DNA of 38,924 nucleotides from an uncultured Roseibacillus sp. (GTDB lineage Bacteria; Verrucomicrobiota; Verrucomicrobiia; Verrucomicrobiales; Akkermansiaceae), in contig CALFBF010000132.1 of assembly GCA_937949965.1 (NCBI GenBank), forward strand, positions 1 to 38,924. The letters run 5' to 3'. This document shows positions 25,641 to 33,263 of this stretch, in pieces. The position numbers were made by a program, and so were the translations under genes. The notes below the pieces were generated by a model. That model saw only the letters and a program-made list of their open reading frames with translations, was not told the DNA's origin and made no database searches. The number at the start of each line of letters is the position of its first letter. Position 1 is the first letter of the stretch.

Positions 25641-26021
25641 ATGACACCACGTTTCATCTCCAAAAGAATTCATGCCTATCTTGATTACCCTGTTGCAATC
25701 AGCTTGATGGTACTTCCTAAGGTCCTAGGATTAGGGGAATCAAATCCATTAGCAATGTGGCTCGCAACCGTAACCGGTATTGCTGCGCTCATTCTAACTA
25801 TCTTCACCAATCATCACTTAGGCGTGATTCGTGTTCTGCCTTATAGTTTTCACTTAGCCGTTGATGCCATCGTCGGCATCACTTTCGTCTTAAGTCCCTT
25901 CATCTTCAAATTCCAAGGAATCGATGCTTGGTATTATTGGCTCAACGGAGCTGTCGTCATGTTAGTCATCAGTCTGCATAAACCTGAAGCAGAAGAGATT
26001 GCCGCAACCAACGCGGCCTAG
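25641..26021 (+). CDS. SPW-repeat-like membrane protein
   Basis: The 126-residue protein has four hydrophobic segments: PVAISLMVLPKVLGL, LATVTGIAALILTIF, LAVDAIVGITFVLSPFIF and WLNGAVVMLVISL. RIHAYLDYPVA near the N-terminus and the aromatic DAWYYWLNGA near the end are as in SPW-type small membrane proteins. The function is unknown. The final residues are hydrophilic and probably cytoplasmic. Confidence 0.7.
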   Translation: MTPRFISKRIHAYLDYPVAISLMVLPKVLGLGESNPLAMWLATVTGIAALILTIFTNHHLGVIRVLPYSFHLAVDAIVGITFVLSPFIFKFQGIDAWYYWLNGAVVMLVISLHKPEAEEIAATNAA

Positions 26022-26934
26022 TTCTGTGTTCAGTTAGACAGTCTTCAAAGAAAAGGTTCTTCGCACCTTCTCTGCCACAACATCTGCAGTGTCAGTTGAC
26101 TAGGCTAACGAGTGACTTTCTTGAACACTTTCTCTCTCCTCCACAAGCATCGGCATAGGAAATTATCGATGCTTTTTCATTGTGCCTCAAGGATGAGAAG
26201 ACTCCGAGCGAGAGCTCAGATTAGCAAAAAATCCCGTCTATCCCCTTCCCCCTAAAAACAAAGCAGCCGTTGGATTCCCCCGAATCCAACGGCTTGTCAA
26301 AACATCCCGAAACCGCACTCGCGGAGGAAAGAATACTGACTGCTATTTTATTACCCTTGTTTATGAAGACGAACAGCGGCGTTCAACTCGCTGCTCAGAG
26401 GCTAAGACCCTTCACTCATCATGACGTTCAAAACTTCTGAATAAAATTTCATTTAAAGGTGTTTCCGGCAATCTACTTTCGGGAAAACATGATCCCAAGT
26501 TTTCCTGGAATGAGATTATTGAGGCGCCCTTAACTCAAGAACATCTATTAATCTGCACAACCGACCCGCAAAAACCGAAAAGCGTCCGCCACTCTTAGCT
26601 ACAAGTTTCGTCAAGTGGTTCAGGCAGCCACAAATTTTTCTATAAAACATTGGCGTTGGATACGGTTCCTGCCGCGAACACTAACTCCATGGCAGCAAAC
26701 ACTGGAATCATTACGCTACTTTGATGCTCATTTTAAATGGGCCGATTCTCGGACACCAATGCTCAAGGTAGTTTCCAAAACTGTCCTCCGTCAGTATCAC
26801 TCTATTTTTGGCGCAATGCGGGTGTTGGAAAAAAATCAAAATTCAGCTTGCGTTATTTTCTTTTTTTAGAATGGTTACTTGTCAGCTGTAGGACCTCCAA
26901 AGCCAGTAATTTTTGAAACCCAATAAAATAAATA
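26022..26934. other. Long region without a convincing gene
   Basis: I find no convincing gene. A 13-bp hairpin is annotated separately. One frame near 26445-26599 reads like the C-terminal part of a small protein (KFSWNEIIEAPLTQEHLLICT, vaguely YcxB-like), but it has no proper start, so it may be a gene remnant. The 84-codon frame at 26615-26869 has no recognisable domain. The last 60 bases hold the leader of the PEP-CTERM gene. Confidence 0.35.
26265..26294. repeat. Perfect 13-bp hairpin
   Basis: AGCCGTTGGATTC (26265-26277) pairs exactly with 26282-26294 around CCCC. No T run follows on the plus strand. On the minus strand GCTTTGTTTTT follows, so it could terminate a leftward transcript, though no leftward gene is seen. 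Confidence 0.55.
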
Positions 26935-27720
26935 ATGAAATCTTTTACTTTAAATTCTTTAACGGTAGCACTCGCCGGACTTGCTTCTTCGCAAGTGGCA
27001 TCGGCAGTTGTTCTGGTAAATGGAGATTTTGACACTGTTCCAGCCCCAGGAGTTTTAAATAATGTCCCCGCTAACACCATTGTCCAAAGTCAAATAGACA
27101 CTGGTTGGGTTGGAACGAGAGCTGGTTGGAACATCGCAGGTGGAGTGGCAACGCGTAATAGTAACGATAATAATGATACTCCATTAGTTCAGGTTGCCTC
27201 GGTACCTACTACCTTGACTGGTAATCAGCTTAATTTGACCTTCGACTGGACACCTGCACTCACAGCAACAGGCGAAGGGCTTAATATTTCGGTGATCGTC
27301 AGTGGAATCATCCAAGGAACGGACACTGTAGCCCCCGGTGATCGAGCTGTTTTTGGTGGTCTCAATTTCCAAACCACTCAAACACGTGTATTCGGAGGCA
27401 CAGGAGCTTCCAATCTAGATTTGATTGATGGCATGACATCAACAGGAAATCGAAACACGACAGCGGTTGTCACTACAGGTGTAGCTGGCGAAACTACTTC
27501 TGTATCAATACCTTTAAACTTTGGAACTGCAGGTAACAACATTGAAGACTTTGATTTTATAGGAATCAGATTTCAGGTATCAGATCCCGCTGACGGGCTG
27601 GATCCGGGTGATTCCATAGGCAGTACACTTGACAATGTTGCCTTTGTTGTTCCTGAGCCCTCTTCGGCTCTTCTCTTAGGATTCGGTAGCTTGGCATTCA
27701 TTCGTCGAAAGCGCAGCTAA
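26935..27720 (+). CDS. PEP-CTERM sorting domain protein
   Basis: The 261-residue protein has a signal peptide (SLTVALAGLASSQVASA) and a C-terminal PEP-CTERM signal: VPEPSSALLL, a hydrophobic segment LLGFGSLAFI, and the basic end RRKRS. In PEP-CTERM systems such tails direct export and cleavage by an exosortase (EpsH/XrtA type), usually for extracellular or biofilm proteins. The middle is rich in Thr, Asn and Gly with beta-sandwich character (DFDTVPAPG, LTFDWTPAL). No enzymatic motif is seen. The exosortase is not in this window. Confidence 0.88.
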   Translation: MKSFTLNSLTVALAGLASSQVASAVVLVNGDFDTVPAPGVLNNVPANTIVQSQIDTGWVGTRAGWNIAGGVATRNSNDNNDTPLVQVASVPTTLTGNQLNLTFDWTPALTATGEGLNISVIVSGIIQGTDTVAPGDRAVFGGLNFQTTQTRVFGGTGASNLDLIDGMTSTGNRNTTAVVTTGVAGETTSVSIPLNFGTAGNNIEDFDFIGIRFQVSDPADGLDPGDSIGSTLDNVAFVVPEPSSALLLGFGSLAFIRRKRS

Positions 27721-28576
27721 AGTCATAAGACTCGGCAACTTACTGAGAAGTCATACCAAATATGACAACAGGGGGAACCATCCCCCTGTCACCTCTCATA
27801 CTACCAGATTTACAGTTCGTATCATGGTAGTTCACTAGAATGAGATCTTTGTAAGGAAACAAATTCGCTCTTACGGATTTACTCGTTCCAAACGGACTTG
27901 CTCGACTACTGCAATCATGAGTCCAATTTCTTTGCAATAGGTTTACTACTGCTCTGACTCAACCTTTGGAATCCTTGCGCGATATTCTGACTCCTCAGGG
28001 AGTTATTTTTCCGCTGAGGTTCGTTTTCTAGAACTCTTGTCTCTCTGCGGAGTTACTAGTCGTCTCAGGTTCCCTTTATCATTCTCTTGTTCAGATCTTT
28101 GGTTGGGGCGAACCGATCCTACTACATCCTGGACTAACTTCTACTCCCACTCTCTGGCATCTCACGATGTCGGCAACCGTTTCCTTGCCGCAGGTATAAA
28201 TCTCCCAAGGTCATACCCACTGACTTATCCACTTCCTGCGAAGTTTCCCGCACTTGCGCCACTCGGCCTTTGGGCGTTTTTCTCAGATACTTCGCTGCTC
28301 TACGATGAAAAATGACGGTGTGAATCAGATTGAAAAATTTTTCTCTAGGTCTTCCAACAAAACAAAATTCTCGCTTCTCCCGACCTCCCAATCTACTCGA
28401 GTTTAGCAAACTGATACCTTTTCTTCTTAAGGACACCTCCGGCAAGTTGCTTTCCAGAAGGAACAATTCCAAATTTTCTCCAGAGCAGGCTACCAAAAGT
28501 GCTCTTTGTGAAGCTTATAAGAAAAAACTTCTCGACTGGAGTTTGTCGCTGGCGACAGGCTCCAGCGGTGATTCCT
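27721..28576. other. Gene-poor region with a hairpin and a possible toxin-gene remnant
   Basis: Just after the PEP-CTERM gene a 9-bp stem, ACAGGGGGA (27768-27776) with 27781-27789, may end its transcript, although no T run follows. On the minus strand within 28134-28340 a frame reads IHTVIFHRRAAKYLRKTPKGR, like the start of a RelE/ParE toxin, but the expected C-terminal half is missing. No intact gene is supported. Confidence 0.4.
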
Positions 28577-29446
28577 ATGCTTTCTCGTTTTGGTGCGTTT
28601 CTGGTGTCGGCTTCGTGTGCCCCGGGAGAATTCTCGCCAGCCCCTTTTCTCCTTGGAGGGGAATATCAACTTTCCTCAGACTTGGATGAGGGAGGAAGTG
28701 TTGCACGAGGACTGGTGCGAGCGCGGGTAAGCGCGCCTATTTACTTGGGAGAAGATGTGACGGTGGCACTGAGTGCTAACCACCAATTCGAAACCTACGA
28801 GTTCGATAATCTCACTACGGATCCTTGGGAAGAGATTCACCGCACTCGAGTCGGTCTCATTATTCGACAACAGCTCCAGAACGGGTGGACTTGGATTGCG
28901 CTTCCCTGGTTGGTAAGCGATGTGGAGCGAGGAGCAGACACAGGCGACTCCCTCACAGGAGGAGTGATCTCTGCTGCTTGGTATGACCTTTCTGACACCC
29001 TCAAGCTCGGGTTGGGATTCGTAGTTCGCAGCCGACTCGAGGATAACGTAACCGTCTTTCCTATCCCGATCATTGATTGGGAATTCGCGGACGGATGGAC
29101 TTTCTCGACTTTACCTCAACGGGGCTTCCGAGTGGGAGCAGGGGCGAGCTTGGGGTGGAAGACACACGAAGATTTGAAGCTCTCACTCGTCTATCAATTC
29201 CTCAGTAATCAACAGCGGCTAGATGAAGATTCGTTGGCCTCGCCGAATGGTGTTGGAGAGTTTCGCCAACACCGGCTTTCGTTAGCGGTTACTTACCGGT
29301 GGAATGAAAATTTGAGTCTAACAGGTCACGCCGGATTCACCTTCGCAGGAGAAATCGAGTTGCAAGATGCTGCTGGGGTTCGACTTAACGAAGATAGCTT
29401 TGATGCCAGCCTCATTTTCGGGCTTGAAGGCGCTTGGAGTTTTTAA
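28577..29446 (+). CDS. Outer-membrane beta-barrel protein, DUF6268-like
   Basis: The 289-residue product starts with a likely signal (MLSRFGAFLVSASCAPGEFS) and continues as alternating hydrophobic and polar strands typical of a barrel: LVRARVSAPIYLGEDVTVALSAN, RTRVGLIIRQQL, LKLGLGFVVRSRL, LSLAVTYRW and a final strand ending in WSF, the aromatic C-terminus of outer-membrane proteins. It resembles DUF6268 proteins. No enzymatic motif. The longer frame from 28499 adds 26 residues without signal character. Confidence 0.75.
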   Translation: MLSRFGAFLVSASCAPGEFSPAPFLLGGEYQLSSDLDEGGSVARGLVRARVSAPIYLGEDVTVALSANHQFETYEFDNLTTDPWEEIHRTRVGLIIRQQLQNGWTWIALPWLVSDVERGADTGDSLTGGVISAAWYDLSDTLKLGLGFVVRSRLEDNVTVFPIPIIDWEFADGWTFSTLPQRGFRVGAGASLGWKTHEDLKLSLVYQFLSNQQRLDEDSLASPNGVGEFRQHRLSLAVTYRWNENLSLTGHAGFTFAGEIELQDAAGVRLNEDSFDASLIFGLEGAWSF

Positions 29447-29501
29447 AGCAGTTTTCTGAGAAAAATTGAATAAAACAGGTGTCTAGACCATCTTTCTCGG
29501 T

Positions 29502-30062
29502 GTGCGCTTCCTGATTTTGCTTATTTCCGGCACGCTTCCATTCCTCCTAGGAAGTTGCTCTTCGTCTCGTCTCCAGCGCTCTGACCGGATTCTCACCGCA
29601 GGCGAGCATCGTGTTCGCACAGTTACGAATTGTGATATTCTCATTCCTGCGGGGAGTACTTTGCAAACAGATTACATCTCAGGAAATCGAATCTTTGTGC
29701 AAACAGGAGGCACGCTTACGGGTCTTTCGAAAGGGGCGAAGAATTCGACAATTTACGCCGAACCGGGTGCGCTTTTACCCCCTGCCAAGCGGAGAAGTTT
29801 TGTGCACTTAGTCAAAGTAGATGATGCCGAGGCAAGTTATGAAGACCGTTTCCAAAATTTATTACCCGCAGGGGTGAGGGGCACAAACGGAAGTCATCTC
29901 CGAGGGGCTGGCTACCTTGGCGGAGGGTCGTATCTAGGGAGTGGCTTTTACGGACGCCGATTCTATCGGGGCAGGCGCGGGTTTGGTAGATTTGGTCGTT
30001 CAGGGCGCTCTTCTTTCCGCGCGACTTCGGTGCAACCTCGCTCTTATCGTGCTCGCCGCTAG
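29502..30062 (+). CDS. Putative lipoprotein with Gly/Arg-rich C-terminus
   Basis: This GTG-started 186-residue product has a lipoprotein signal (LLISGTLPFLLGSC, lipobox LGSC, Cys19). The middle (about 35-100) contains short beta-type repeats such as ILIPAGSTLQTD and IFVQTGGTLTGLSKGAKNSTIYAEPGA. The last 50 residues are very rich in Gly, Arg, Phe and Tyr (RFYRGRRGFGRFGRSGR). I do not recognise a family. It sits between two outer-membrane proteins and may be part of the cell envelope. Confidence 0.7.
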   Translation: MRFLILLISGTLPFLLGSCSSSRLQRSDRILTAGEHRVRTVTNCDILIPAGSTLQTDYISGNRIFVQTGGTLTGLSKGAKNSTIYAEPGALLPPAKRRSFVHLVKVDDAEASYEDRFQNLLPAGVRGTNGSHLRGAGYLGGGSYLGSGFYGRRFYRGRRGFGRFGRSGRSSFRATSVQPRSYRARR

Positions 30063-30089
30063 ATTCCTTTCTCTAAATAAACAGACATC

Positions 30090-30656
30090 ATGAAAAAACT
30101 CGTTCTCGCACTCGTCAGCTCCGTTCTTTTCGCAATTCCTGCACAAGCTCAACTCTCGGGGGGAATCCTCCTCGGCGGTGGTTACCTAGAAGATCCGGGA
30201 GAAGGCTTTGGATTTGCCCAGATTCGAGGCACTTTTTACGAGGACGACAGCTTTGCACATACGGTCTTTCTAGAAATCCTGGGCTTTGAAGATGATGCTA
30301 CCGTCTTTTTCTCTAACGGGGCGGGAACCTTTCGAGCGGATGGAGACATCACCTTCGTCAATGTCACCGTGAACTACGAGCTGGAGGCGAAGCTTTTTGG
30401 TCCCATCTCGGCCTATGCAGGTGGTGGATTGGGAGTCGAGATCGTCTCATTAGATAGTCGGTTTAACTTCGACATTGACTCTGACACCAACTTCCTCGCG
30501 CAGTTCTTCGCCGGTGTGCGGGCCGACTTCGGGAATGGGTTCCACCTGCAGGCTGGGGTGCGTTACTTGATCCGAGACGACTTTTCTCTTCTCGGGGATG
30601 AATTTGTAACGGAAGACAGCTTCGGGTACGAAATCGGAGCTGGCTTCCAGTTCTAA
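30090..30656 (+). CDS. Small outer-membrane beta-barrel protein
   Basis: The 188-residue protein has a signal peptide (MKKLVLALVSSVLFAIPAQA) and an eight-strand-like barrel, with strands such as GGILLGGGYLED, GFAQIRGTFY, ISAYAGGGLGVEIVSL, FFAGVRADFGNGFHLQAGVRYLI and a C-terminal YEIGAGFQF ending in Phe. It belongs to the OmpA/OmpW-like barrel porins. Acidic loops suggest surface exposure. It is 27 bases after the lipoprotein gene. Confidence 0.85.
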   Translation: MKKLVLALVSSVLFAIPAQAQLSGGILLGGGYLEDPGEGFGFAQIRGTFYEDDSFAHTVFLEILGFEDDATVFFSNGAGTFRADGDITFVNVTVNYELEAKLFGPISAYAGGGLGVEIVSLDSRFNFDIDSDTNFLAQFFAGVRADFGNGFHLQAGVRYLIRDDFSLLGDEFVTEDSFGYEIGAGFQF

Positions 30657-30727
30657 GTGACCTACCTTCTAAGGAGGAGAGTTATTGCTTACATGAGCAC
30701 GCTTTCCTCATTTCAGAAATTGTTGAT

Positions 30728-31462
30728 ATGAAAATTAGTACCCTACTCTCTGGATGCCTCCTTGCCGGTGTGCTCTGGGCTCCTGCCCGGACGTGGACTA
30801 GTGCCGATGGTAACAAGTCCTTCGAAGGCGAACTCCAGAGCTACGATAAAGCCGCTGGTAAGTTGACGGTTCTCGTTGACGGCCACCAAATTGTCTTCAG
30901 TAAAGATAAGCTCTCGGAAGAAGATCAATCCTTCCTCGCTGACTGGAAGCCGATGGCTGACAAAAAGGCCGAGATGGCATCCGAGGAGACTGAAGGAAAA
31001 GAGATGATGGATAAAACCGTTGGCTCTAAGTTGACGAAAGAAGTTCTCAGCAAGCTCGACGGCGGAAAGCTCAAAGAAGCGGAACTCGGAAAAGATCCAG
31101 AGTATTACCTCCTCTACGTCTCAGCCTCGTGGTGACCACCCTGTCGTAAAGCTGCTCCACAGGTTGTGGAGAAATATCAAAAGAACATCGCAGATCTCGA
31201 TAACGTCACCTTCATCCATATCTCGCTGGATGACGACCTCGATGCCGCTCAAGAGTGGGCTGCGAAGGAGAGCTTCCCATGGCTCACTGTTATGAATGAT
31301 AAGATCGAGGCAAGTGGCCTCGAACCCTACATCGTGACTGAGAGTGTGCCCGAATATCATCTCATTGATAAGAACGGGAATACGATCGTGGATGGGTCTC
31401 CCGATTCCGCAGAAGCATTCGCGAAAATTGCCGAACTTGGTAAGATGGCAAAAGAAGGGTAA
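30728..31462 (+). CDS. Putative selenoprotein: SHD1-like domain plus thioredoxin-like domain (in-frame TGA at codon 136)
   Basis: Read through one TGA (31133-31135), the frame encodes 244 residues and ends at TAA. A signal peptide (AxA near residues 18-20) leads into an SHD1-like domain (about 21-78: RTWTSADGN, FEGELQSYD, DKLSEEDQSFL). A charged linker comes next, then a nucleoredoxin/tryparedoxin-like domain. Its strand YLLYVSASW meets U136-P-P-C139-R, where such proteins have WCPPCR. The partner strand ends in SVPEYHLID with the cis-Pro at 208. All parts of a working thioredoxin site are present except the first Cys, replaced by the TGA. A SECIS-like hairpin starts 20 bases after it. Gene callers would report two fragments, 30728-31135 and a GTG-started 31166-31462. 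A paralogue with the same feature lies 288 bases downstream. Confidence 0.88.
31155..31171 (+). promoter_or_regulatory. SECIS-like hairpin of the 30728-31462 gene
   Basis: CTCCAC pairs with GTGGAG (6 bp, no mismatch) around the loop AGGTT. The stem begins 20 bases after the TGA and the loop 26 bases after it. The loop contains GGU, as does the E. coli fdhF SECIS, and has G at position 2. The same hairpin at the same distance occurs in the paralogue. Confidence 0.75.
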
Positions 31463-31497
31463 TTTCCCCTTCGCGGTAGCTCACTTCCCCCCTACTC

Positions 31498-31524
31498 AGC
31501 CTCCTCACAAGGGAGGCTTTTTTT
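31498..31524 (+). terminator. Rho-independent terminator after the first tandem selenoprotein gene
   Basis: AGCCTCC pairs with GGAGGCT around TCACAAG, followed by a run of seven T. The same terminator recurs after the second copy. Confidence 0.9.
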
Positions 31525-31535
31525 AGGGCTGTATC

Positions 31536-31599
31536 CGTTGGCAAGATGCCAACGCCACAAACGAGCATGAGACCGGCACTCGTTGGCAAGATGCCAACG
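31536..31599. repeat. Pair of REP-like palindromes (copy A)
   Basis: Two identical 19-base palindromes (CGTTGGCA-AGA-TGCCAACG at 31536-31554 and 31581-31599, 8-bp stem, 3-base loop) lie 26 bases apart in direct order, each followed by CCACAAAC. The arrangement looks like a paired extragenic palindrome unit. A diverged copy follows the second selenoprotein gene. Confidence 0.8.
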
Positions 31600-31750
31600 C
31601 CACAAACCTCTCTTGCTGAAGGCGTAACTCGTAATGAAAGATAGCTTGCAGGATACAAAATCGGAATTGAACCTCAATTTCGACTTCCCTAGTCTTTACC
31701 AGAAATGATTAGATAGCTCTCGCACCTCTTTTACTTCCGAAACAAATAAC

Positions 31751-32476
31751 ATGAAAATTAGCACCCTCCTATTTGGATGCCTCCTTGCCGGTGTGCTCTG
31801 GGCCCCTGCCCGGACGTGGACCAGCTCTGACGGTAACAAGACCTTCGAAGGCGAACTCCAGGCCTACGATAAATCAACTGGTGAACTGACCGTTCTAGTC
31901 GGCGGGCGGCAACTCGTCTTTAACCAAAGCAAGCTCTCTGAGGACGATCACGCCTATCTCTCCGAGTGGAAACCCGAGGCTGATAGAAAAGCTAAGATGG
32001 CATCGGAAGAGAAAGCGATGTCAGAACAAGTCGTCGGATCCAAACTGACGAAGCGAGTGCTTCGCAGACTTGATGGCAAGAGGTTCAAAAGAGTAGAGAT
32101 GGACAAAAAGCCCGAGTATTATCTACTCTACTTCTCTGCCTCTTGGTGAGGACCCTGCCGTGGCTCTGCTCCACAGGTTGTGGAGAAGTATAACAAGACT
32201 ATCGCTAAGCTCGATAACGTGGCCTTTATCCATGTCTCGCGCGATAGTGACGAAGATTCCGCTGAGGAATGGGCTGCGAAAGAGCAATTTCCATGGCTCA
32301 CAGTGATGAAGGATAAAACGGAAGCTAGTGGTCTCGGTGTCTACAAGACGACAAAAAGCGTCCCCGAGTATCATCTCATTGATGGAGACGGTAAGACGAT
32401 CGTAGCAGGCTCTTCTAGTTCGACGAAAGCGTTCGCTAAGATTGCCGAACTTGGTAAAGTGGTGAAGGAAGAATAG
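31751..32476 (+). CDS. Putative selenoprotein: SHD1-like domain plus thioredoxin-like domain (in-frame TGA at codon 133), paralogue
   Basis: The frame, read through TGA at 32147-32149, encodes 241 residues and ends at TAG. It is the tandem paralogue of the 30728 gene, nearly identical over the signal peptide and SHD1-like domain and more diverged later. The active site is W-U133-G-P-C136-R in YLLYFSASW context, the classical thioredoxin WCGPC with U for the first Cys. The cis-Pro lies in SVPEYHLID (205). The linker is three residues shorter than in the paralogue. The hairpin after the TGA is identical in sequence and distance. Both halves are free of other stops despite many substitutions between the copies, which indicates selection on the whole reading frame and not decay after a nonsense mutation. 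Confidence 0.88.
32169..32185 (+). promoter_or_regulatory. SECIS-like hairpin of the 31751-32476 gene
   Basis: CTCCAC-AGGTT-GTGGAG, identical to the hairpin in the first copy and again beginning 20 bases after the TGA. The nearby codons differ between the copies, but this element does not. Confidence 0.75.
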
Positions 32477-32505
32477 CTCCCCTTTTTGGATCACCGCCCC
32501 GATTC

Positions 32506-32532
32506 AGCCTCCTCGCAAGGGAGGCTTTTTTT
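32506..32532 (+). terminator. Rho-independent terminator after the second tandem selenoprotein gene
   Basis: AGCCTCC pairs with GGAGGCT around TCGCAAG, with a T run. It differs from the first copy by one loop base. Confidence 0.9.
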
Positions 32533-32545
32533 GGTGCGGTATGTC

Positions 32546-32606
32546 CGTTGGCAAGATGCCAACGCCACGAACAAGGATGAAGCCTGCACTCGTTGGCACG
32601 AGACCG
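32546..32606. repeat. REP-like palindrome pair (copy B, second unit degraded)
   Basis: The first palindrome (32546-32564) is identical to those of copy A. The second starts at 32591 with CGTTGGCA, but its other arm is lost (CGAGACC). The spacer also matches copy A in part. Confidence 0.7.
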
Positions 32607-32629
32607 GTTAAATCAATTAGGAAGAGGTA

Positions 32630-32992
32630 TTACTCGTTCCAAGCGACTTCTTTGGCGTCGCCCCAGAGCTCCTCGAGCGCATAGATTTCACGCATCTCTT
32701 CGTGGAGAATGTGGACCATAACGTCGAAGTAATCGAGCACGACCCAACGAGTGACCGCTTTGCCCTCGGTGTGAGAAGGCATGTCGCCCGTGCGCGCATT
32801 CACTCCCTTGCCAACCTCACGTAGGATGGCCTTGAGGTGCGGCATTGAGCTCCCAGAGCAGATCACCATATAGTCGGTTAGGCTGGAGAGGCCGCGTAAA
32901 TCGAGAATACGAATATCCTCAGCTTGGATTTCTTCGGCGGCCTTAGCGCACTCGATGGCGAGGGCTAGTCCTTTGACGTCAGTCGTATTCAC
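32630..32992 (-). CDS. rsfS: Ribosomal silencing factor RsfS
   Basis: RsfS (YbeB/Iojap) binds L14 on the large ribosomal subunit and blocks subunit joining when nutrients are low. The 120-residue product shows the family pattern: KAAEEIQAEDIRILDLRGL, SSLTDYMVICSGSS, and WVVLDYFDVMVHILHEEMREIYALEELWGDA. The length is normal. It converges with the second selenoprotein gene; the REP-like pair lies between them. Confidence 0.95.
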   Translation of the reverse strand: MNTTDVKGLALAIECAKAAEEIQAEDIRILDLRGLSSLTDYMVICSGSSMPHLKAILREVGKGVNARTGDMPSHTEGKAVTRWVVLDYFDVMVHILHEEMREIYALEELWGDAKEVAWNE

Positions 32993-33051
32993 TTAGGGAT
33001 ACTGGTTTGCCGCGAAGAATTTCTTTTTACGAAAAACAGATTCGGAAAAAG

Positions 33052-33124
33052 TGGAGCATAGCGGAGTCGAACCGCTGACCTCTTCAATGCCATTGAAGCG
33101 CTCTACCAACTGAGCTAATGCCCC
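33052..33124 (-). tRNA. tRNA-Ala (GGC)
   Basis: The minus strand folds into a 73-base tRNA. The acceptor stem GGGGCAT/ATGCTCC has the G3-U70 wobble pair that marks tRNA-Ala. The D arm is TAGCTCAGTTGGTAGAGC, the anticodon stem-loop CTTCA-ATGGCAT-TGAAG gives anticodon GGC, and the T loop is GGTTCGACTCC. The discriminator is A, and CCA is not encoded. Confidence 0.95.
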
Positions 33125-33263
33125 TTCACTTGCGGGCGCAGAGCGTTACCCGAGAGCTAGGACCCATGCAAGACTTGTTTTTGGTAAAGTCTGCGAGATC
33201 TCTTAAGAGAATCGTTCCGATTTTCATTGGCTTCTCGCCCGACTCTCGCGCACTCTCCGCGGC

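Noticed and set aside
26370-26600. Another in-frame TGA (about 26421) before the frame at 26445-26599
   Set aside because: The sequence before the TGA (QRRSTRCSEAKTLHSS) has no protein character, no redox motif is near and no fitting start exists.
26615-26869. 84-codon plus-strand open frame
   Set aside because: No domain pattern, no ribosome binding site, and an ending in a poly-Phe run from a T-rich stretch.
30728-31135. Two separate short genes before and after the TGA (also at 31751-32149 and 9952-10416)
   Set aside because: The break falls inside the thioredoxin active site, downstream fragments would lack the first strand and the catalytic residue, and the same break is found in three genes.
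31362-31677. Minus-strand open frames containing GVGILPT repeats
   Set aside because: The repeated peptide is simply the translation of the REP-like palindromes.
30728-32476. Sequencing error as the source of the TGA codons
   Set aside because: Three independent errors at exactly the same functional position, in genes that otherwise have intact frames, is very unlikely.
31536-32606. CRISPR array
   Set aside because: Only two palindromes per site, 26 bases apart, with no series of unique spacers and no cas genes.
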